Assembly: GCA_944548615.1 (NCBI GenBank)
Contig: OX155971.1
Span: forward strand, 23,828,782 to 23,892,781
Direction: 5' to 3'
DNA length: 64,000 bases
DNA from: Micropterix aruncella
Taxonomy: Eukaryota; Arthropoda; Insecta; Lepidoptera; Micropterigidae
Below are positions 1 through 18,074 of this stretch, piece after piece. How positions within the stretch are numbered: position 1 is the stretch's first letter; each line of letters begins with the position of its first letter. The translations under genes and the position numbers were made by a program. A model generated the notes under the pieces. It ran no database searches, was not told the DNA's origin, and was given only the letters and a program-made list of their open reading frames with translations.

Positions 1-326
1 TTTATTTGTGGTATTAATCAGTGGTATTGAGGAAAAAGTATTTATGGGATGCTTCCGAAGAAGATTATAAGAATGAAGACATTCGTTTGATATAATGGCA
101 GGACATCGCAGATGCAATTTTTTGTGGCTACGAGAGCATGCTTGATGCTTAATGAGTTGCAACAGCTTATAACTGGAGACTCATTATCTGATTTGAACAA
201 AGATGATTTCTGTTAGGTTGCTCGATCAAGACTGTGCGAACCGATTCTCATTACTATGCAATTGAATCCGTCGGTGAAACCGCTAGCGGAGCGCGGAGCA
301 TCCGTGTGACTGTATGACAGTTCTAA
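1..326. other. Unassigned left flank
   Basis: I see no coding region, RNA gene or repeat match here. It is the left flank of the Harbinger-type element and supplies its TAA target duplication at 324-326. Confidence 0.5.
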
Positions 327-1299
327 AGCTGGGCATTGACGGTCAGTTTTTCGCGTCAGTCTAGACGTAAAACTGTGGCGTCACTCCAAATGGTTTTATG
401 CCAACTAGATTTCCCCATTCACTGGCGTCACTCCGGCTCTTCAGTTTTCGACCGACCCGGCCGCATGAAGGACGTGTTTTCTCTTTGCGGACGTCCACGA
501 ATAAAAATGGATTCCGATTCCGAAGAAGAAATATTCCTTGTTACTATGGCTACTGTTTGTTGTCATATACTCACAAGAAAACGAAAAAGAAAGCAATGGA
601 TGAAAGAATCGCTTAAAAAAGGAGTCAATTCACGCACGTCAATTTCTTAAATGAGTTATCGTTAGAACCGAGGGACTTGCGAAACTATTTAAGGATGGAC
701 GAAGCGACATATTTCAAGATTCTAGAACTTGTAACTCCATATATTGTTAAACAAGATACTAATATGACACAAGCTATAAACCCTCATGAGAGATTCACTG
801 CCACTCTTCGTTTCTTAGCATCGGGAATGAAATCTGACTTCTATAATATCTAATTCAAATTTATAAATAATATCTAAATAAAATTGAAATATTCTATCTC
901 AATAAAATCTTCTACAGCTTTTTGTCGATACTGTTTATTTTTTTAATTTTTGTCAGTTATTTTCCAAAAACATTCTGAATATCTATATTTTTTGATGAAA
1001 TCTATCATTATGACACGTCCGACACCACCATGATGACGACGACGACACCGGCATGACAAAAACAAAAACACAGCACGCGCTATCACCGCGTGCGCTGAGA
1101 GCGAACTGACGCCTTGGATTGCCGATTGCGCATTCACAGTCAGTTTGGCGCGACGCGCCAGTTGGATTATGGTAGCCACGGAAAATATTCGTGGCGCGTC
1201 GTCAGTTAAAACTCTGGAGTGATGATTCGACATTCATGATCAAATTTTGGATGCACGCCAGTGCAACTGACTCGAAAAACTGACCGTCAATGCCCAGAT
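327..1299 (+). mobile_element. Internally deleted PIF/Harbinger DNA transposon
   Basis: The ends are inverted repeats of about 30 bp. The left one reads CTGGGCATTGACGGTCAGTT from 329, and its reverse complement ends at 1296, continuing inward as TTTCG then GTCAGT with one mismatch. The element is bounded by TAA at 324-326 and TAA at 1300-1302, the 3-bp target duplication usual for Harbinger. Only 973 bp lie between the ends, whereas autonomous Harbingers are several kilobases long and carry a nuclease and a Myb-like gene. Only the first part of the nuclease is recognisable, so this copy is non-autonomous. The boundaries are seen directly; the superfamily follows from the duplication and the coding remnant. 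Confidence 0.85.
507..855 (+). pseudogene. Harbinger nuclease, N-terminal fragment
   Basis: Reading starts at ATG 507 with an acidic leader (MDSDSEEE), then a basic stretch (TRKRKRKQWMKES). After two +1 shifts, near 625 and at 649, it continues as NELSLEPRDLRNYLRMDEAT and LVTPYIVKQDTNM, ending RFTATLRFLASG. This is the conserved N-terminal block of PIF/Harbinger (HARBI1-like) nucleases ahead of the catalytic domain. A stop follows at about 853. The DDE domain and the Myb-like partner are absent, so the fragment cannot catalyse transposition. It lies within an element that keeps both ends, as expected of an internal deletion derivative. The family assignment relies on the RMDE, LVTPYI and ERxxATLRFLA signatures. 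Confidence 0.75.
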
Positions 1300-1302
1300 T
1301 AA

Positions 1303-1687
1303 GAAGTTCCAAAATTCCCAAAGCATAAATCTGCTTTATATCATCTTGAATTAAGATCTTTAATATGGAACCCTTTTAAATGGATGTTTATTTTCTGTGC
1401 TAATTTGCTTATCATCCAAATAAACCCATGTTTTTTCTGCACGTCCGCAAGCATTCTAAATACCCAGAATACGACCATATTTTTCATACCCAAGCGATAA
1501 AGTAAAATACTATGCACACTACCTATAAAAATCTTCACTTTTTCAGCAATAGACCGAATCGTAATACGACAATAGTAGATTGTATCACAAGGGAGCAAAA
1601 TAATATTTTTACGGCGAGGGCGCTTTTTTGAATCCAAAGCGAAGTGAGGGATTCTAGAGTAGAATCTCTCGAGCGTAGCGAGAGAGA
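1303..1687. other. Non-coding stretch with a short hairpin
   Basis: A minus-strand open frame crosses this stretch but shows no recognisable domain and runs into family B, so I do not call it a gene. At about 1665-1683 CTCTCGAGCGTAGCGAGAG can fold into a hairpin. Confidence 0.4.
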
Positions 1688-2215
1688 TGTTTAGGTCAAA
1701 TTTGCAAGCAGAATTAGAACCACTTCCTTTTATCATATGAAGTTGAAATTTTACATGTTGATTCAATTCCGATGAAGATGCATTTTCATGGTGACCATGA
1801 CCTGATTCTGCACCCAGGATTGGTTCCCCTTGAGGGGACTCGTCAACGGTCAACAGCACAGTCAAGAAATTTTGTATACGCATTCAATTATGATACCTTG
1901 TTATAAGTTTCATTATGACATGTCTGCTGAGCCCAGGGTTGGCTCCCGACGAGAGGACTCCTCAAAGGTCACCAGCACAGACAAGAATTTTTGTGTACGC
2001 ATTCAATTATGATAGACCGTTACAAGTTTCACCATGACATGGCTGCTGCGCCCAGGGTTGTCTCCCGACGAGGGGACTCCTCAACGGTCAACAGCACAGA
2101 AACGAAAGTGTATATACGCATTCAATTATGAAAGCCCTTCCTAAGCCGCTATGACATGGCTGCTAAACCCAGGGTTGGCTCGGGACAGAGCATTTTAATA
2201 AAAGCTTGTTTTTAA
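1688..2215 (+). repeat. Dispersed repeat family B, copy 1
   Basis: This copy contains about 3-4 degenerate units of roughly 118 bp. Each unit carries CCCAGGGTTGGCTCCCGACG, then GGGACTCCTCAACGGTC and TGTATACGCATTCAATTATG. The same order recurs at 31530-32350 and, inverted, at 46125-46830 and 53535-53990. One boundary is marked by AATAAAAGCTTGTTTTTAA and the other by GTTTAGGTCAAATTTGCAAG. I see no long open frame. The class is unknown; a non-autonomous element with internal tandem units is the simplest reading. Confidence 0.75.
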
Positions 2216-2693
2216 AAAGGTGTTATTAATATTACCTTATGTCGAAAATTAAATAACATTCAATAAAAACTAACTTCATCATACTTATCAATGTTTATTG
2301 AACACCGTAATATGTCAGCATAAATCAATAACTTCAAGATTTGTGTGCGATACGTAAGTATTAAATAAAATACCTAAGTATTATGAGTGTCTAGCCTTCA
2401 CTACCCCGAAGTGCAGTCTATTTTGGTGGAGACTAAATTTATCTCGTTGGCGTAGAAAAATTGCTCGGTTTATTGGATCAGATGCCAATAAAATTCCTTG
2501 CAATGCTTAAGTGAATTTTCTCCGCCCGTTTACTGCAATTTACCCACAGATTCGTGATGTTTGAAGAATTTTTCAATATGACTTCTAAGGATTCGCCTAA
2601 AGGGAAATATTTTTATAATACTGTATATATTCAACATGGTGGATGGAAAAAGAAGCCACCATTTATCCACCACCACTCGGAAAGTTTCATTTC
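2216..2693. other. AT-rich stretch without recognisable genes
   Basis: I see no supported gene or repeat match. It runs from family B to the short repeat at 2694. Confidence 0.5.
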
Positions 2694-2786
2694 GTGGACT
2701 TCATTGATGTATAAATATATAAACTTTGCTTTTGCCATTGGCAGCATCCGAGGAAAAGAGGCCGGCCGGCTTCTTTGCGAAAGGCC
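2694..2786 (+). repeat. Short dispersed repeat P, copy 1
   Basis: About 93 bp with a TATA-like core (GTATAAATATATAAACT) match 21610-21703, including the end GCGAAAGGCC. The match stops at 2786, where the RTE-like LINE begins, so this marks that LINE's 3' insertion junction. Confidence 0.6.
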
Positions 2787-9995
<7,209 letters not shown>

Positions 9996-10003
9996 TATTA
10001 TTA
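9996..10003. other. Polarity-switch junction of the satellite
   Basis: Eight bases (TATTATTA) fit neither the direct nor the inverted unit. The direct copy stops after GGCTATATGAT and the inverted copy starts at CCATTAAACC, in a different register, so this is not a simple mirror palindrome. Confidence 0.8.
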
Positions 10004-11490
<1,487 letters not shown>

Positions 11491-11559
11491 AGTCGTATGT
11501 GAAAAATCGCTACTTTAGGATATGGCCGTTCAAAGTTTCAAATAGTATAAAATGAACAA

Positions 11560-11850
11560 TAGCTATTGTACCTTAACCAAATTTGGTATGACATATTACA
11601 ATATTAATTAGCTTACCTAGTAGTATATGCAAGTTTATCAAAAATGTATCGGAAATATGAGAAACTGCACATGCAACATTGTTAACCGATAAATTATCCA
11701 ACTATTTTGTAGGAAATGGCAGATCCGACATTATTAATTGAACTACAATTTCTGAATTTGGTCGGATATGGCACAACCCGCAGTATTACCTGGACTTTGA
11801 AATCTCATTTATGTTGGATGTACCACTGAATGTCTGCAACTAAATTATAA
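11560..11850 (+). repeat. Left subterminal motif cluster
   Basis: Variants of GTCGGATATGG occur near 11649 (TCGGAAATATG), 11723 (ATCCGAC), 11761 (GTCGGATATGGCACA) and 11813 (GTTGGATGTACC), often near AATATT or ATTATT. The same word lies in the terminal repeat and in the right-hand array. By analogy with other transposons these are candidate transposase-binding sites. Confidence 0.7.
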
Positions 11851-12558
11851 CAATAAAAATAACAGTCTTAGTAAGTTACATTTGAGACCAGCCTCATTTT
11901 ACATATTTTACATTTTACATAACATAATTTCGAAGTATCGTTACTTTGAATTCAGTTCTGACGTTCCAAGTATGGTGAAAATGAAAGAGTACATAGAAGA
12001 AAGATAAACATTAGAAATCATCTGCTCCTTCCTGGTACTCTAATCACTAATGTACATCGAGAAGTTGTCCATACAGGAAAAGAAGATGCAAGACCTGAAA
12101 AATCTATCCCGGTACATGCCCGACCAGTACCTAACTTTCTAGCCAGAAATTTTTGCTTGGCCTACATTATAATTGAGAGAGTAGAGATGGAACAATGTTT
12201 TGATTTTAGAAATACATGTGTTTGAATTGAAATATTGGTTTTATTATTAGTGTAATCAACATTATTAGCTACATCTACACACGTTTTTTTTTAAATTCAG
12301 AAAGGGCACATTTTTTTAAACTGATTATCAATTATCATTTTATTGTGTTTGTTTTATTATTCAATAAAATAAATTAATGATGAGCTTCATGAATTTTTGC
12401 AGCATTGTAGGATATAATCAGTTTTTTGGCTCTCCTGTAAAGTTTAAAAAAGCAAAAATTGCCCTTTCTGCATTTAGCGGTTCAGTTTTACCTTAATATA
12501 ATTATTACCGTTAATGAAGCACTGTTATAAAATTAGATTGAACCTAATCAGTTTTAAC
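11851..12558. other. 3' non-coding part of the 4.4-kb transposon
   Basis: AT-rich sequence lies downstream of the minus-strand transposase gene. TTTATT near 12238 and 12354, read on the minus strand, could serve as polyadenylation signals. I see no other gene. Confidence 0.5.
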
Positions 12559-14824
12559 TTAATCGTCTTCTGAATCATTTTCTTCACGAGTAGAAGCGTT
12601 GGTGTGAGGTAGGTTTAAATAAAAGTCATGGTAGCGCTCAGGAACGATTCCCCCTCTGCATAGATCTGTAATATCCTTATATTTTTCTTTACTGATGGGC
12701 AAAGGTCCTTCATACGCCTGATTCAGTTCAAGATTATTTTCCAGCCTTTTCTTGTTTCGGGTGCCAGATCGCAACACAACGATTGTTTTTGGTTCTTCAT
12801 CAAAATCGTACTTATACTCTATTCTATCGTTCTGTTCTGCACTTATTTTCACCTCTATTATGGATTTCCAAGACACCTTCTCGTTTCTGGTATTCTTTGT
12901 CCAATTCTTGTTTACTAGCAAGGCTTTAAAATCGAAAATGTCTTCTTGTCTTATTTCTTTCACTACGTAAGGATCACCTTCAGACTTAGCCCAACGGACT
13001 AAGCAATACCATTCTTCTGGAACCCAAAACGTTTTGTATTTGCTATACCGTTCTACTGTCGCGTGCACACTGTCTCCCTCGTTTTGTGTATGACCTTTTT
13101 CTAGAAAACGATGGGTGACAGTTACTCCGAGCTTTTTTGCTACGAACATGTAGAGCGAAAACACGATCCGGTTCCTATTTTGGCCTGCGCAGTTATCAGA
13201 CCAAAAACGAAATTCCTTGACGCCTCGTTCAGCATGGAATTTGATGAAGTTGAGTAGACAACTAGATACTTCGATAGAGCCGCGCCGAGCGATTGCTTCA
13301 TGCCATAGGTAGCAGGTGCCTATCTTGGATACTAAATCATAGACCGTGAAATTTAATGTAGCGAACCGCCTCTTGTAGTAGAGTACGCTGATTTCTCCGT
13401 AAGGGGTCACTAAAACTTTCTGAAAATCAAAGGTAGCAGTGACCAAGTCATCTTTGTGGACTTCAGCCTCTTGCTTGTCGGATTTCTTTAAATCTCGTGC
13501 CCTTTTTTTGCGATGTTGGTGTAAATCAAACGCAGCTTTCTCTTCGTCTGTTGCAGTCGATATTTTGTTCTCAAACACGTGGCAGACATCACATTTATCT
13601 TTTTTAGGTCTGTGAAGTGCCAGGTTGAAGTTGGCATTAACTACTTCTCTATACTGCCTTTTCGTAGTTGCTTTTGAGGAATATTTAATTTTGTTAGCAT
13701 CGAACCATTCGCAGTACAGTTTATACATCCGAGATATGCTCTCAACGCCTTCAAGGTAGAGCTTGCTTGAATTCTTATGAACGTAATGAGCCTCAACTAC
13801 TGGAAAACATCTTACGTGATCGCAAACACTTTTGACCATGTCATCATTATAAATGCGTCTTTCATGTTCATAACGACCCCTTTCGTCATCTTCTATCACC
13901 GTGTTCCCATCAAACTTCTTCCAGGCCGTGCTCACCACGCGTTCACTTAGAGCTATAGTGTTGAGGAACATTGTCTTGCATACCTTCACTGGTTTCTTCT
14001 CTGCATCCGGCAAAAAGTATTGATAAGTATTCTGTCTGTCGTGCTTCGTAACTTCCGTTGTTTGGCGTCGCTTGATACTCTTCTTTGTGTTTTTAATAAC
14101 AAATTCCCAGTGTTTTTTCTTCTCACCTAAAAGCCAAAAATATTTAAAGACTCGCTTTCGATCTTCATGAGAAATTTTTTTGGTACACTTCAATCGGCAC
14201 TTATCGTTACAAGGATCCTTTAATTCTTTACTTTCGACAACCCTCCCCTTTTTGTTCACGAATTCTTCGCCGCTGTTTTTCTTCAGTTTTCTTTGGACCA
14301 CAAGCCACCTTTCTCTATGCGCAAGGCGCTTCTTTCCCTTATCGTCTTAAAGGCTTTTTTTCTGGAACTGGTTGTAGAAGATGGCGTATGAACATGAGTT
14401 ACAGAAGAGTTCTCGGATGGTATACCCATGTTTTCATAAACCTCGTGGGTGGGAAGCGCGTGATTCATAGAAGAGATCTGGGACTGTGTTCCTATGTTTA
14501 CACATCCACCATCGCTATGAAGCCAAGAAAAGGGACTCGGGGACGGCATCGGTGTTATTACTGTGTAATCAAATTGTGTGAAATCTACGTCTTCATTGGT
14601 TTCCAGAACTTTTGGCGAGTTGCAAGTTGTTGCTAAGCTGTCAAGAGCAGAAACGCTTGGAGTTGGTGTCTGTGGTTGAGTTACTGGATTCACGTGGATG
14701 GGATTCACTATATCAGGAAAGTCTCCCACGAGGCTCTTGGCACTGTCATCAGAAATGTCTCCAATGAGATATTTCAGTTGCACAATCTCGTCTTCAAAGC
14801 CAGCAGGAAGAGGCGACGGTTCTC
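12559..14824 (-). pseudogene. Putative transposase exon 2, DUF7869-like, frameshifted
   Basis: The exon opens after an acceptor (TTTTAG) at 14825-14830. Its first 180 or so residues are low-complexity and proline/serine/threonine-rich, ending KGGLWSKEN. A one-base shift between about 14283 and 14301 moves the reading into a 580-residue frame with C-x3-C-x3-C (CNDKCRLKC, frame residues 31-39), CDVC (237-240), TATFDFQKVL (D292), RFWSDNCAGQNRNR (D369) and EKGHTQNEGDSVH (E408, D410). The DFQ, SDN and GHTQNEGDS blocks recur in a large uncharacterised insect family and could form a DDD/E triad of an RNase H-like transposase. Its position between inverted repeats supports that role. Catalysis is inferred; the frameshift may be real or a sequencing error. 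Confidence 0.8.
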
Positions 14825-15436
14825 CTAAAATAAATGATACTATGTGAGCAAACAAAGCAAGAAAGCCAAACCAAGTAAATGCAGTTAGAAAGATAACTTA
14901 TTGAAAAAAAACTAATTGATTCCTCTTTTATATCACATAAGACAAAAATAAAACTTTCAACAAACAACAATGTCATTCATACCATATCCAATAGTAGCTT
15001 GTTCATTAAGCGAACAATAATGTCGATGTTGTACACATCCGACACCAAGAAATGAGAAATAAACAGTTAACAAAGTCAGTAATGCCATATCCGACAAAAT
15101 ACAATCAAACTAACAGCAGTCAATAATGTAGGAAGTGGTACATCCTACAATATTAGGTATCAAATGAACATGCAATAAAGTCTGTAGTACCATATCCGAC
15201 AAAACAAAACTATCTCCGATCAAGCAATAATGTAGTATGTGACACATCCGACACAGTAAACGAAATAGAAAGCCATTAACATTGATGTATCTGCCATTTA
15301 CGACATTATTGTCCGTTCTGAGTAGTTTTCAACATTTCTTTAAAAATATGAATTCAATAATACGCTAATAATAATCAATAATTAATTTTTTTAGGCTAGG
15401 TATTATGAAATGATAAAATAAATATTTCTTACTTAC
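14825..15436 (-). other. Intron 1 of the putative transposase
   Basis: The intron runs from GTAAGT to TTTTAG on the minus strand. It is AT-rich and contains the 52-bp-spaced ATCCGA motif array. No separate coding potential is convincing. Confidence 0.7.
14985..15310 (+). repeat. Right subterminal motif array, about 52-bp spacing
   Basis: ATCCGA or close variants start at 15037, 15089, about 15141 (ATCCTA), 15194 and 15246, a spacing of 52-53 bp. Two unit types seem to alternate: AATAATGTnG..ACACATCCGACAC, and GTAnTGCCATATCCGACAAAA. Weaker copies lie near 14983 and 15290. The motif also occurs in the right terminal repeat (15879). The regular spacing suggests ordered protein-binding sites. 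Confidence 0.78.
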
Positions 15437-15557
15437 TTTGTCTCTTTTTTCTCAGATAAGTTTCCACGTCATAAGTGTCCGTTAATTCAAAATTTGGATC
15501 GTTTTGTGGCGGAATTGGTGGATTCAATAATTCTAATATCCGTCTTGACCTCGACAT
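15437..15557 (-). CDS. Putative transposase exon 1
   Basis: An ATG at 15557-15555 opens a 40-codon exon that starts MSRSRRILELLNPPIPP and ends ETYLRKKRQ plus one base. It stops at a good donor (A|GTAAGT) at 15437/15436. The acceptor at 14825 supplies two bases, and the joined codon AGA restores the frame of exon 2 exactly, giving RQ-R-EPSPLPAGF. The phase match and the consensus splice sites are the reasons for this call. The 612-bp intron holds most of the right subterminal motifs. The exon lies 350 bp inside the right inverted repeat, so the promoter is probably in the transposon end. It is too short to be found as an open frame alone. Confidence 0.72.
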
Positions 15558-15559
15558 AA

Positions 15560-15886
15560 CGGAAACATTGAATTTGTAATAAAATTGGCGAAAAATTTAT
15601 ACGTTGAAAAATAAAACGGACGCGTGCGCTCCTCCCTATAACTTTGTCGGAACTGGCACATCCGCGCCACCCGCTCGCGAATGTTCCCTTCCCGCGCCCC
15701 GCAGATAACGTCTCAATGCACTATACGACAATATTAACCGTGCGCACTGAACACATACAACTTTTTCCACTTGGAAAAACAAAGATGGTTGATTTAAGGA
15801 ATTTAATAATTTGCGGGGGCATTCATAATCTTATTCTAAGACTTTTAATGCAATAAAATGAAAATCGCAAAAATGTATATCCGACA
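15560..15886 (-). promoter_or_regulatory. Transposon 5' region, likely promoter
   Basis: This is the gap between the exon 1 start codon and the right inverted repeat. It contains one more subterminal-type motif near 15635-15655 (GTCGGAACTGGCACATCCG). No TATA box is convincing. Promoter function is inferred from position only. Confidence 0.4.
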
Positions 15887-15907
15887 ATGTTAATTGCTAC
15901 GGTCGAA
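15887..15907 (-). repeat. Right terminal inverted repeat
   Basis: Reverse complement of 11470-11490 over 21 bp. It is followed by a TA run to 15921, then by the interrupted RTE-like LINE. Confidence 0.95.
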
Positions 15908-15921
15908 TATATATATATATA

Positions 15922-16680
15922 TCATTTAGTTTTTCACCCGCCACAAATATATGCTAGGTTGGATATTGTGATTATTAGAAATCACCATAGACTTAGTCTT
16001 GGAGACATTCATCTTGAGACCAACTTTGGAACTACACTCATTTTCTCGATCAACAATACCCTGTATCTCGGCTTCCGTAGTAAATGCTTCGAGGAGAGTC
16101 TTATCAGCATACCTTAAGTTGTTGATGGGCCATTTATTTTAACACCACACTTTAAGTCCTCCAGAGCTTCCATCATGATCGCTTCAAGGTAGATGGTAAA
16201 AAGAGTCGGCGACAAAATGCAGCCCTGCCGCACTCCCCTATAAATGTCAATTTCTTTGAATTTTTCGCCTTGAACTCTGATAATGGCGCGCTGATTCCAG
16301 TACAGATTTTGTATTATATGGATGTCTTTCTTGTCTAATCCGATGTCGTTAAGAAGTTCAATAAGACGATTATGTTGCAATCTGTCAAACGCTTTCTCAT
16401 AGTCTATGAAACATAGAAAGACATCTTGCTGCATTTTCTGTCATTTTTGCACAAAAATCTGTACTGAGAATAACGCTTCTCAGGTCCCCGTGCCAGTTCT
16501 ATATCCAAACTGATGCTCAACTGTTCATCATACTTTATCCGTATTCGCTCATGAACTATCGAGTGAAAAAGCTTCAGGACCTGGCTCATATCGATAATGG
16601 TCCAAAATTCTACGCATTTCCTAGCGTTTTTCTTTTCGGAAAGTGTGATAAATGTCGACTCTAGCTAGTCCTCATGTATG
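15922..16680 (-). pseudogene. RTE-like LINE, central reverse transcriptase fragment
   Basis: Minus-strand reading gives a decayed reverse transcriptase: MSQVLKLFHSIVHERIR, then after shifts QQDVFLCFIDYEKAFDRLQH (palm motif A with its aspartate), IYRGVRQGCILSPTLFTIYL (motif B), INNLRYADKTLLEAF (motif C, with the second aspartate changed to lysine) and LKMNVSKTKSMVISNN. It breaks off at about 15922, next to TA repeats. The following expected motif, YKYLGT, appears at 3366 on the far side of the 12.5-kb insert. The upstream limit is unclear, about 16680. The YADK change and frameshifts show this copy is dead. Confidence 0.85.
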
Positions 16681-18074
16681 TGGCCTTGTTGTAAACGATG
16701 TTGAATGGGTTAACTGGCACTACGATGTAAGTCAGTCAGTGTTTCGTAGTCGGGGCCGTTAACATTTTCACTTAAGGTAACATGATACCTGGGAACGACC
16801 ATCTTTAAAGAATTTTAGTTTTATGATTTTTTTGAAAAATATAAGCATTTATTTAAAAAAGTTTCTGAGCGAATCCCTCGATAAGTGTATCCCACGATAA
16901 TCAATTTACATTTTGGACTCAATTTGGCTCATTGCCTTGCACATTAAAGCTTTAAACTGATTTCGACACTTTTCAGCCGCGATTACTCCTACAATGTAAG
17001 CGGTTAGTGTGTTTTATTTTAATTTTAATAATTTGACTGGTTAATTCTCTAGTGTCGCGCTTAGCCACAATTTTTATTTAGGCCCTAATTTTTTAAAACG
17101 TGAGAGCGCTCTGACAGTTACGCTAAATTTGCTTTGACATTAACACATTTATACTACCACTGCGCAAAGATAGTGATTCTGTGCTAGCACTGCGATAGAA
17201 ATTTTAGTATGCGCCCGGTCGCAGGCGCGTGCGGACGTAGAATCATGCCTGATGCTTCGTCAACGCCGAATTTTTATTGGTCAAACCCTACAAAATTGAC
17301 CCAGCCTATTTCTTTGCTTGTCAACCCAATTCGGATATTTTTCTGAGGTCTCATGTCGCTTGAAGCCCGCTATCGTTGTGTTTTCTCGCCATTCTAAGAC
17401 TCAAAATGACAAATTTAAAACCTGGTCTTTATAAAATTTATATTGATTATTGATTATAATTTTATTATACCCATTATTTTATTTCCATTCAAATTATTCT
17501 ATTAGTTGATATAAGTTTGCCTTAATTTTGAGATAAAAGTATCTTAGGATTTGATATTAATTTTCACTAATTTTGAGATTTTATTAAATTTTGGATAAAA
17601 TTGTTTTATAATTTAATATTAATTAGAATTGATTTAGAAATACTATATAATTTGTATTAAAACTTTTTAATTGATTGATTTTAATTTGCATCGATTTTGA
17701 GATAATATTTAGTTTTGAATAATTTTTATTACCTTTTTTTAATTTATTACCATATTAATTTAGAGAGGTTAGACTACTTATCATAAATAATAAAATTACA
17801 CTAAAAATATTTTAATAATTTATTTTACTTATTCACAAATAAATATCCCACAATAAAAAACTATCTACAAGTACATCTAAATGTGAAATATTTTTAATGA
17901 TTTTTTATTAAAAAATATATTTTTAATGTATTTTATTTTAATTTTCGCAAAAATTATAGCTTGTGTTGCCTGCGCGGGTTCGAGTTAAGCCTGATTTATA
18001 TTTTTAATTAGATTAAGGAACATTATTATTAGGGCGAAACGGGATTTAGCTTATCTGCATACTAAGGTGCTAAT
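16681..18074. other. AT-rich stretch without recognisable genes
   Basis: Sequence from about 17440 to 17960 is very AT-rich, with loose repetition of TTTTGAGAT. Around 17200-17260 there is a brief GC-rich patch. I see no supported gene. Confidence 0.5.

Noticed and set aside
1341..1883. 180-codon minus-strand open frame
   Set aside because: It runs across the boundary of family B and has no recognisable motif.
12752..12970. 72-codon plus-strand frame opposite the putative transposase
   Set aside because: It is antisense to the conserved coding sequence and has no motif.
17440..17960. Possible tandem repeat of TTTTGAGAT-containing units
   Set aside because: Spacing is irregular and similarity is explained by AT-rich composition.
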